In this document: in pieces, positions 1 through 5,688 of the stretch
Numbering within the stretch: position 1 is the first letter of the stretch
How the letters are laid out: each line of letters begins with the position of its first letter
From: an uncultured Clostridia bacterium
GTDB taxonomy: Bacteria > Bacillota > Clostridia > Christensenellales > CAG-314
DNA: 7,034 nucleotides
Direction of reading: 5' to 3'
Assembly (NCBI GenBank): GCA_934281515.1
Contig: CAKQXG010000113.1
Span: 1 to 7,034 of the forward strand
Translations under genes and position numbers: made by a program
The notes under the pieces: model-generated
Seen by the model: only the letters and a program-made list of their open reading frames with translations
The model's database searches: none
Told to the model about the DNA's origin: nothing

Positions 1-1
1 T

Positions 2-517
2 TTCAAACGAGCCGCTAAACTCGGCAACGCCGCCGCGCAGTATAATCTCGGTATGGCGTATGCTTGCGGGTATTACGGCTTGACTGCCGACATGAAAGCG
101 GCGCTTCATTGGCTGAAAAAGAGCGTGAAAGGCGAAAATCCGTCGGCGTGTCTGCAAGTGGGACTTTATTACTATTACACCGTCAAAACCGAAGCGGCTT
201 ATAAAAAAGCCTTTGAGTTATTTACCGACGCATATAATCTCGGCGATGCCGAAGCGATTATCAATATAGGACTTTGCTATCTTCAAGGCAACGGCGTAAA
301 AGAAGATAAAAAAGAAGCAGTCAAGTGTTTTAAGACTGCTGCCGAAAAGTGCAGTTCGGGCGTTGCGTATCACAATCTCGGAATCTGTTATGAAAACGGC
401 TTCGGCGTGAGAAAGGATTATAAAAAAGCAATCAAAATGTACAGCAAAGCAATAGAGAACGGTGAAGCCGCAGGACTAGAAGGAATTAAAGATTTATATT
501 TGAAGATGGACGAATAA
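2..517 (+). CDS. Sel1-like repeat protein, 5'-truncated (C-terminal 171 residues)
   Basis: The reading frame is open from base 2 and runs to a TAA stop, so the gene starts upstream of the window; the ATG at 53 is internal to a repeat and is not the real start. The visible part is a chain of about four Sel1/TPR-like helical repeats. Their hallmarks are AxxxLGxxY, GxGVxxDxxxA and AxxxG, for example GLCYLQGNGVKEDKKEA followed by LGICYENGFGVRKDYKKA. Sel1 repeats form alpha-solenoids that scaffold protein-protein contacts, often in signalling. Neither the partner nor any N-terminal domain can be seen here. No signal peptide or membrane segment is present in this part. The second repeat is irregular and Tyr-rich (GLYYYYTV). 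Lysine-rich AAA codons make it more AT-rich than the later genes. Family assignment is confident; function is unknown. Confidence 0.88.
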   Translation, partial: FKRAAKLGNAAAQYNLGMAYACGYYGLTADMKAALHWLKKSVKGENPSACLQVGLYYYYTVKTEAAYKKAFELFTDAYNLGDAEAIINIGLCYLQGNGVKEDKKEAVKCFKTAAEKCSSGVAYHNLGICYENGFGVRKDYKKAIKMYSKAIENGEAAGLEGIKDLYLKMDE

Positions 518-610
518 TTCAAAAGTACGCCCCCAAGATTACTCTAATCCGAACCACAATCGAAACATTAGCAAGATAAGATTGCAGTACACAACAAAGC
601 ATAGGAGAAT

Positions 611-1051
611 ATGCGTTTGAAAGGAAAAAGATTTATCATGAACAAATCACAAATTTTCGAGTTTATATCGGCACAAAAAACGGCATTTATCGCTTCCGTA
701 AACGAGCAAGGTTTTCCTGTCGTGCGCGCTATGCTTGCGCCGAGAAAAATCGACGGAAACGAAATTTATTTTACAACAAACACATCGTCGAAAAAGATAA
801 ATCAATACACGGCAAACAACAAAGCTTGCATATACTTTTACAAACGCGGCTTATTCAAATACCAAGGGATTTGCATAATAGGAGAAATGGAAGTTTGCAC
901 CGACCAACCGACGAAAGATATGATATGGCGTTCGGGAGACACAATGTTTTACAAGCAAGGCGTTACCGATCCCGACTACTGCGTACTAAAATTCAAAGGC
1001 AAAACAGCCGAATGTTATTGTGATTTTAAGACGGAAACAATAGATTTGTAA
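611..1051 (+). CDS. pyridoxamine 5'-phosphate oxidase family protein (FMN-binding split barrel)
   Basis: This is a small, probably cytosolic protein of the FMN-binding split-barrel superfamily (the general-stress-protein-like branch, related to COG3871). Members bind FMN, or sometimes F420 or heme, and the substrate is generally unknown. The typical order of elements is visible: an N-terminal helix, the strand TAFIASVNEQGFPVVRAML, then NEIYFTTNTSSKKINQ, in which the Thr/Ser/Lys residues resemble the flavin-phosphate contact region. Next comes KACIYFYKRG, then the strand GICIIGEMEV, and a closing strand VLKFKGKTAECY. The length of 146 aa fits the family, and it lacks the C-terminal extension of true PdxH. 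Start choice is uncertain. AGGAG at 603-607 lies only 3 bases before ATG 611. An in-frame ATG at 638 (protein MNKSQIFEF...) matches the usual start of homologues and has GGAAAAAG upstream. It has no clear operon partner. Confidence 0.88.
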   Translation: MRLKGKRFIMNKSQIFEFISAQKTAFIASVNEQGFPVVRAMLAPRKIDGNEIYFTTNTSSKKINQYTANNKACIYFYKRGLFKYQGICIIGEMEVCTDQPTKDMIWRSGDTMFYKQGVTDPDYCVLKFKGKTAECYCDFKTETIDL

Positions 1052-1171
1052 AGGTATCCTTATGATAAAAAATTGTTCTTAAACAAAAAAACTTCCGGTT
1101 CTATGCACCACTTCCGAAAATTGCTCCAAACTCGTTTTTTGTCGCACACACCATAGTATCACACCCAAAAT

Positions 1172-1208
1172 AATGTGCCCCGAAAGTCGGATACTTTTGG
1201 GGTACATT
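1172..1208 (+). terminator. 16-bp stem-loop, possible terminator or insertion-sequence end remnant
   Basis: The left arm at 1172-1187 pairs with the right arm at 1193-1208 across a 5-base loop (CGGAT). All 16 positions pair as plus-strand RNA, two of them as G-U wobbles. On the minus strand those two would be C-A mismatches, so the structure favours a plus-strand transcript. The stem contains a CCCC/GGGG core. It is followed by only a short T stretch (ATTTC), so it is a weak intrinsic terminator for transcription arriving from the split-barrel gene. An alternative is a leftover IS terminal repeat, since CCCCAAAAGT-type ends with an internal AAGTCGGA-like palindrome resemble some IS3-family termini. 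No transposase is present. Confidence 0.4.
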
Positions 1209-1247
1209 TCATGTAATATGCAGAGTTTATAATCTCTTTCCGTGCAC

Positions 1248-1277
1248 TTGACAACCGAACGGTAGGTAGAATATAAT
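1248..1277 (+). promoter_or_regulatory. Consensus sigma-A/sigma-70 promoter for the C39 peptidase-hydrolase operon
   Basis: A perfect -35 box TTGACA at 1248-1253 is followed by an 18-base spacer and a perfect -10 box TATAAT at 1272-1277. Transcription should begin near 1284, leaving a leader of about 75 bases before ATG 1358. Both hexamers match the consensus exactly and they face a gene start, so the call is strong. No operator palindrome was recognised overlapping the boxes; the hairpin at 1172-1208 lies about 40 bases upstream. Confidence 0.8.
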
Positions 1278-1357
1278 ATACAGATAAACGCCACTCGCAA
1301 ATTATTTAAAACAGATTGGGACAAACCCACTATCACAAAGGATAAGCAGAACCTGAC

Positions 1358-1989
1358 ATGCGAAAAATATGTCTGATTGCCGCAATTATTGCAATCGTAC
1401 TGTCCATTGTTGCGGCTACAAGTTTTCTTGCATACATAAGTCCGCCGAAGGACGAAATTGAATACTTTAATTATCCGTCGGAATTCTTCTGTGCAAATAC
1501 AGGTCGTATCGATTACCAGACGGACGGGAAATGCGCTGCCTATGCTGCCGCGTATCTCCGCGATACTTCGGGGAAGATGCAGACGGAGAAAAACTATTTT
1601 TGGAATTGAAACGACCGTTTGGCTTTGTTTCAGCAAACAGCATTACGGATGTCTTTGCCCGACATGGATATCAGGCAAAGGCCTGCCTCGGAAGCATTGA
1701 AACGTTGAAACAACGCTTGACAGAAGGCTCACCGATCATCGTTTTTATTCGGATTCCGGGAGATACCCACTACGCCGTCGTTGTCGGATATGACGAGCAG
1801 AATATTTATCTGGCAGATTCTCTTGCAGAAAATGCCAATGCGTCGGGTGCGCAATACAACCGAGTGCTGACAACGAAAGACTTTGAAGCTGTATGGAAAA
1901 CGGGTACTCTGCTCCCCGACAATATTTATATCACGTTCTTCAAAAAAGCAGACCGATACACGTCGACAGAAAGAGGGACAAAACAATGA
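1358..1989 (+). pseudogene. C39-like cysteine peptidase, membrane-anchored, broken by a one-base frameshift
   Basis: Two overlapping frames make one protein. Codons from 1358 give an N-terminal membrane segment (about residues 4-28, ICLIAAIIAIVLSIVAA...). They then give the probable nucleophile Cys59 in TDGKCAAYAAAY (codon 1532-1534). Homology then moves to the -1 frame at about 1556-1562, continuing as RYFGEDADGEKLFLEL to a TGA at 1987-1989. The second half carries the expected His in THYAVVVGYD (codon 1768) and Asp in IYLADSL (codon 1816), completing a papain-like C39 triad. Restoring one missing base gives about 210 aa. As written, the first frame stops at 1607-1609 after 83 aa. An open frame from ATG 1531 covers the C-terminal half but lacks the Cys in frame. 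AAAGGA at 1337-1342 is far (15 bases) from the start. The end overlaps the next gene by ATGA. The protein would sit on the outer membrane face; its substrate is unknown. Confidence 0.75.
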
Positions 1990-2857
1990 TATTCTTGCTT
2001 TTTTTACCGCTGCTTTTGCTTATATGTTATTTTTGCGTTGCCTTTTTTGTCAATGCGGCGATGTTCAAACCGTACAAAAAATCAAACCGTCTGCCACCGA
2101 CGGACACAAAGTGATCTTTCGCAGTGGCAGAAACCGTCTCGCAGGTTATCTTTGGAATGAGTCGGGAACGCGCGGTCTAATTGTTTTTGCCCACGGAATG
2201 GGAACCGAAGTCGAATACTATCTTCCGGAAATTCATCATTTTGCCTCACAGGGATACAAGGTGTTCGCCTTTGAATACAGCGGATATTGCGGCAGTTCCG
2301 GGCATTTTTACGGTTTCCCGCAAGCGGTGATCGATTTGAAAAACGCACTTGATTTTGTCGACGACGGCTCACTTCCCGTGATACTGATGGGACACAGCAT
2401 GGGTGCATACGCCGTTTGCGCCGTAGGGCAATGCACAGACAAACATGTGGACGGGATCGTCGCCTATGCGCCGTTTTTCTCATCGGACGAAGCGGTTATC
2501 GCACAGGCGACTGGAAAAAATCAAAAATGCGGAAGGCTTTTGTGCGGTTTAATTCTGCCGATACAGCGACTTTTGTTCGGAAAGAACTGTAATCCGACCA
2601 CCGTAGCGGGACTTTCCCCCGCCAATGTGCCGACGCTTGTCCTGCAAGGCAGCAATGATGTTGAAGTTACCCCCGACGGTTGCTCTCTGTATGCACACCG
2701 AGACAAACTGTCCGATGCTCCCGTTACCTTTCGCCTAGTCGATGAGAAAGGAAGTAACGGACACATGACGATTGTGCGAAAAAAGGACAGTCAAACAGTC
2801 AATGAAGATACTATCTGTCAGGTCGACGCGTTCATTAACGCAATACTGCGCAGATAG
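1986..2857 (+). pseudogene. Alpha/beta hydrolase (serine aminopeptidase S33-like), membrane-anchored, frameshifted
   Basis: Translation should start at ATG 1986, which overlaps the upstream stop (ATGA) and has GAGGGA at 1973-1978 at a good distance. The first frame encodes a hydrophobic anchor (MIFLLFLPLLLLICYF...) and MFKPYKKSNRLPP, then hits TGA at 2112-2114. The rest continues in the -1 frame from about 2091-2100 (DGHKVIFRSGRNRLAGYLW). This part contains the full hydrolase core. It includes the oxyanion-region HGMG, the nucleophile elbow GHSMG (Ser codon 2396), the acid in GSNDVEV (Asp codon 2657) and the catalytic His in SNGHMT (codon 2762). One added base restores about 290 aa. An open frame from ATG 1883 covers the catalytic part, but its first ~70 residues would be a spurious product antiparallel in frame to real coding. 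The pairing with a C39-like peptidase suggests a joint role in cell-surface peptide or ester processing, which is inference. Confidence 0.78.
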
Positions 2858-2913
2858 AATTTACAAAAAACTTGCGCCACTTACTCAATCGAAAACGACG
2901 CCGAGCCGCGATA

Positions 2914-2942
2914 TCGACAAAATAATACTTACGAAGTAACAT
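2914..2942 (+). promoter_or_regulatory. Possible promoter for the beta-helix gene
   Basis: TCGACA at 2914-2919 (5 of 6 matches to the -35 consensus) lies 17 bases before TAACAT at 2937-2942 (4 of 6 matches to the -10 consensus). It is in the 140-base gap upstream of the gene that starts at 2998. The spacing is ideal but the -10 box is weak, so this is a tentative call. No terminator with a T-run was found after the hydrolase, so read-through from the upstream operon is also possible. Confidence 0.35.
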
Positions 2943-2997
2943 AACCGAAAAACAGCGTCTTGGTCGCAGTCAGTCAAGCGTTTCAGGAGCCGATCGC

Positions 2998-4539
2998 ATG
3001 AAAACAATTACCCTTGATCAATTTAACGGAGCCAATCTCGAAAAATTTTCGGCGGCAATGACATGGCTACGCGAACACCCGAACAGCGAACTTTACGTTC
3101 CGCGCGGAGTATACGAAATTTCGGGTGAAAGCGAGCGGAAACTCTACTACGACGTAATTGCAGGCAAGTACGGAGACAATCCGCAACCGTATTTGTTTCG
3201 CAGAGATTTGTCTTATACACGTGCGCTCGATTTCGACGGACAAGTCGGCACACGAGTGATTGCAGACGGCGTCACGTTGTTATTTGACGGGTTTTTCGAG
3301 CCGATTAGCCTGCGCAATTGTCGCAACATCTCAATAAGCGGTCTGACGATTGACCACCGTCGGAAACCATATTCGCGCGGCTACATAGAAAGTGCGAATC
3401 CGGACGAGCGCGGAGACGGAGAACTGCTTGTACACTTTACGTACGACATGCCCGACGCATTTAACCATCCGCGCCTTGCCGTATATCGCCATGATACAGG
3501 TACGTTTCTGTACGACCCGTTTTCCATCGTCGAACAGAGACGGGACAGCGGTACAACATTCACTCTTCGGGTAAAGGGCGCACAAAAACAATATGTAGGT
3601 ACAGATTTGTACGTTTGGCACTTCTACCACTCCCGATCTGCCGTGTGCATACAAAATGCGGAGAATATCTGTTTGAACGACATAACTATCCACTCTCACC
3701 ACGGCATGGGAATCGTCGGACACCTGTCGAGAAATATAAAAATCACGGGACTGTCCGTCGTACCGTCTTCGGGCGAGCGCATGTCCACCGACACAGACGC
3801 AACTCATTTTGCATCCTGCTACGGAAATCTGGTCATGCGAAACTGTGTTTTTGAAGGGCAAGGAGACGACGCCGTAAACGTACACAATTACTACCATGCG
3901 ATTACTCCGCTAGGCGGCAGACAATACAATTTGCGTTGCCTTGCAACAGACGGCACGCATACACAGGCGGTCGATTTGCCTGCGGTAAACGACATAATGC
4001 AATTGACGCGCCGCGGAACATTGGAACGCGTCGGCGAATACACCGTTGCCGAATCGCATAAAAACGCCGACGGAACATGCGACATCATTTTGAATGAGAA
4101 ACTGCCCGAAGATACGGACAACTACTACCTCGAAAACATATCCGCATGCCCCCATTTTGTATTCTCTCATTGCAGAGTACGCAACCACAAGGCACGTTCG
4201 GTTTTAATCAAAACAAAGCGTGCGACAGTAGAACACTGCATTTTTGAACATAGCGACCTGACCGCCGTTGTCGTTTCGGCAGAAGAAATGTGGGGTGAAG
4301 GTACTTCGTCCGAACATGTGGAAATACTGAACAACGTTTTTATCGACTGCGCTATGAGTGGCGACAGCGCGTCGGCAATCGACGTTTTTACAGCGTCGAA
4401 ACAAGGAACGGGGAAACAACACAAAGAAATAATTGTAAGAAACAATACGATTATTTGCCCACGGGGATTAGAAGGAATTTCGATTGAAAACACAGAGAAA
4501 GCAATCGTAGAAAACAATCGGATAATACATTCGCTTTAA
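2998..4539 (+). CDS. Right-handed parallel beta-helix protein, GH110-like (putative alpha-1,3-galactosidase)
   Basis: The 513-aa protein has the pattern of a right-handed beta-helix: short repeated coils such as ISLRNCRNISISGLTIDH, NICLNDITIHSHHGMGIVG, LVMRNCVFEGQGDDAVNVH, and C-terminal coils VEILNNVFIDC and IIVRNNTIICPRG. The segment from about 230 to 297 resembles GH110 alpha-galactosidases: a GMG turn, RMSTDTDATHF at 261-271, then EGQGDDAVNVH at 286-296. Acidic residues in these two blocks (D265, D267, D290, D291) are candidates for catalysis. GH110 enzymes remove alpha-1,3-linked galactose, as in blood-group-B or linear B glycans. There is no signal peptide, so the enzyme should act on imported oligosaccharides in the cytoplasm, or be a non-canonical relative. 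AGGAG at 2985-2989 is 8 bases from ATG 2998, so the start is firm. No transporter lies beside it. The substrate is inferred. Confidence 0.78.
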   Translation: MKTITLDQFNGANLEKFSAAMTWLREHPNSELYVPRGVYEISGESERKLYYDVIAGKYGDNPQPYLFRRDLSYTRALDFDGQVGTRVIADGVTLLFDGFFEPISLRNCRNISISGLTIDHRRKPYSRGYIESANPDERGDGELLVHFTYDMPDAFNHPRLAVYRHDTGTFLYDPFSIVEQRRDSGTTFTLRVKGAQKQYVGTDLYVWHFYHSRSAVCIQNAENICLNDITIHSHHGMGIVGHLSRNIKITGLSVVPSSGERMSTDTDATHFASCYGNLVMRNCVFEGQGDDAVNVHNYYHAITPLGGRQYNLRCLATDGTHTQAVDLPAVNDIMQLTRRGTLERVGEYTVAESHKNADGTCDIILNEKLPEDTDNYYLENISACPHFVFSHCRVRNHKARSVLIKTKRATVEHCIFEHSDLTAVVVSAEEMWGEGTSSEHVEILNNVFIDCAMSGDSASAIDVFTASKQGTGKQHKEIIVRNNTIICPRGLEGISIENTEKAIVENNRIIHSL

Positions 4540-4714
4540 AATCTATGTTTGCCATATTTGCAATATAGATAACAACGGGTTGTCGCATTACCCTGTATTT
4601 GACGGCTTCAATCACATGCAATACCAGATAAAAGATCCTGTCGGCTTTGCCGAAATGCTGACGACTATTGCGGAAAAGGACCAAATGCCACCGCTACCGT
4701 TTTTGAAAAACCAA
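4526..4714 (+). pseudogene. Orphan C-terminal gene remnant, product not recognised
   Basis: After the beta-helix stop, another frame is open from 4526 to TAG at 4712-4714 and reads like real protein: IDNNGLSHYPVFDGFNHMQY, then DPVGFAEMLTTIAEKD and a Pro-rich end MPPLPFLKNQ. It has mixed polar, aromatic and helical composition. The only in-frame ATG codons are internal (first at the HMQY Met), with no ribosome-binding site before the first part. It is therefore most likely the tail of a gene whose front was lost. It contains a CHIC cysteine pair near its beginning (VCHICN), although the first residues may be spurious. I do not recognise the family. It lies 46 bases upstream of the DUF5131 start and may once have been part of that operon. 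Confidence 0.4.
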
Positions 4715-4747
4715 TAGCGTCGTCGGCTGTTTGCCGACCTGACAAAT

Positions 4748-4763
4748 GAGGTGAATTGTCGTG
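4748..4763 (+). promoter_or_regulatory. Ribosome-binding site and GTG start of the DUF5131 gene
   Basis: GAGGTGA at 4748-4754 is a near-complete match to the anti-Shine-Dalgarno sequence and sits 6 bases before GTG 4761. This fixes the unusual GTG start, because no in-frame ATG lies nearby upstream that is not followed at once by a stop (ATG 4746 reads ATG AGG TGA). Strong initiation implies a separately translated, intact gene. Confidence 0.75.
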
Positions 4764-5648
4764 CACGACATATGGAATCCGTGGCACGGATGCAAAAAAT
4801 GCAGTGAAGGTTGCCTGCACTGCTATATGTACTTTCTCGACGCCCAACGCGATAAAAACGGCAGCGACATTTACCGTACAAAAAACGGATTTCGCTACCC
4901 GTTATCCAAAGATCGCGACGGGCAATACAAGGTAAAAAGCGGCGAAATGCTTCGGGTTTGTATGACGAGCGACTTCTTTCTGGAAGAAGCCGACCCGTGG
5001 CGCGACGAAGCGTGGGACATCATTTCGCGCCGACCCGACGTCAAGTTTTTTCTGCTGACAAAACGTCCCGAGCGCGTCGCCGACCACCTGCCATGGAATT
5101 GGGGCGACGGTTGGGAAAACGTAATGTTTAACGTCACTTGCGAGAACCAACGCCGCGCCGACGAACGCATCCCGATAATGTTGCAACTGCCGTTTAAACA
5201 CAAAGGTATCATGTGCGCGCCATACATCGGACCCGTAAGCATACGCAAGTATCTGCCGACGGGACAAATCGAACAAGTACTGTGCGACGGAGAAAACTAC
5301 GACGGCGCACGCCCCTGCCACTACGACTGGGTGAAAAGCTTGCGTGACGAGTGTGCCGAGTACAATGTGACGTTTACTTTTTGCGGAACGGGGCGCAGGT
5401 TTGTAAAAGACGGCAAGACATACCGAATCGAAGGCGGACGAACAAGCGAACAGGCATACAAATCGGGACTAAACTACAAAGGCAAACCGATCGACTTCAA
5501 GTTGACCGACGCATGGGGACAGCCGTTGTCACAAGACCAGACGTACCGTCCCTACTTCGGAGAACATTGCAAAACATGCGGCTACAGACAGTCCTGCAAC
5601 GGTTGCGGAAGATGCGACAAATGCACCAAAATGACACGAAAAAGTTGA
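4761..5648 (+). CDS. DUF5131 family protein (phage Gp37/Gp68-like), radical-SAM-like cysteine motif
   Basis: The 295-aa protein starts at GTG 4761 and shows the DUF5131 blocks in order: WNPWHGCKKCSEGCLHCY at 6-22, RVCMTSDFFLEEADPWRDEAW at about 65-85, KFFLLTKRPERV at 95-106, NVTCENQRRADERIP at 124-138, and later APYIGP at 153-158. The N-terminal cysteines C11, C14, C18 and C21 include CX3CX2C (C14, C18, C21), the spacing that binds a 4Fe-4S cluster in radical SAM enzymes. DUF5131 proteins occur in phages, elsewhere often beside a three-Cys-motif partner (TcmP), and their reaction is not established. Here the C-terminus also has C270, C273, C279, C282, C285 and C288, which could hold a second iron-sulfur cluster or zinc. 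The uvrA-like gene follows 40 bases later, so co-transcription is likely. Family assignment is firm; a DNA- or RNA-related role is inference. Confidence 0.88.
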   Translation: MHDIWNPWHGCKKCSEGCLHCYMYFLDAQRDKNGSDIYRTKNGFRYPLSKDRDGQYKVKSGEMLRVCMTSDFFLEEADPWRDEAWDIISRRPDVKFFLLTKRPERVADHLPWNWGDGWENVMFNVTCENQRRADERIPIMLQLPFKHKGIMCAPYIGPVSIRKYLPTGQIEQVLCDGENYDGARPCHYDWVKSLRDECAEYNVTFTFCGTGRRFVKDGKTYRIEGGRTSEQAYKSGLNYKGKPIDFKLTDAWGQPLSQDQTYRPYFGEHCKTCGYRQSCNGCGRCDKCTKMTRKS

Positions 5649-5688
5649 TACGTATCAAAAAATTTGAAACAATTACGGAAATATAATA

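Larger units (their letters stand above)
1052..1357. other. Non-coding gap between the split-barrel gene and the C39/hydrolase operon
   Basis: No convincing gene is visible on either strand in this 306-base stretch. A long minus-strand open frame crosses it, but it also runs antisense into the peptidase gene and looks like a shadow. The gap holds a strong RNA hairpin (1172-1208), a consensus promoter (1248-1277) and a roughly 70-80 base 5' untranslated leader. The first 120 bases after the 1051 stop are AT-rich with nothing recognisable, and no classical terminator with a T-run follows the split-barrel gene. Confidence 0.6.

Noticed and set aside
518..610. Possible promoter with TAAGAT at 577-582 for the split-barrel gene
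   Set aside because: No acceptable -35 box is found at 16-18 bases upstream, so the call cannot be supported.
1052..1062. AAGG-TAT-CCTT mini-hairpin right after the split-barrel gene as a terminator
   Set aside because: The stem is only four pairs and there is no T-run, so it is too weak to support.
1585..1610. Programmed -1 frameshifting at the GAAAAAC run as an explanation for the split peptidase
   Set aside because: The heptamer is not a full XXXYYYZ site. The -1 frame already looks homologous about 30 bases upstream (RYFGEDADG), so the switch must occur before this run.
1079..1636. Long minus-strand open frame of 185 codons
   Set aside because: It runs antisense through the promoter and the peptidase gene, shows no recognisable domain, has erratic Cys/Arg-rich composition, and no ribosome-binding site was seen.
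3331..3897. Minus-strand open frame of 188 codons inside the beta-helix gene
   Set aside because: It is a shadow of the confidently coding plus strand, with low-complexity Val/Arg/Cys composition and no domain.
4554..4566. ATATT-TGC-AATAT palindrome after the beta-helix stop
   Set aside because: It is a five-pair AT-only stem without a T-run, expected by chance, and it lies within the gene remnant.
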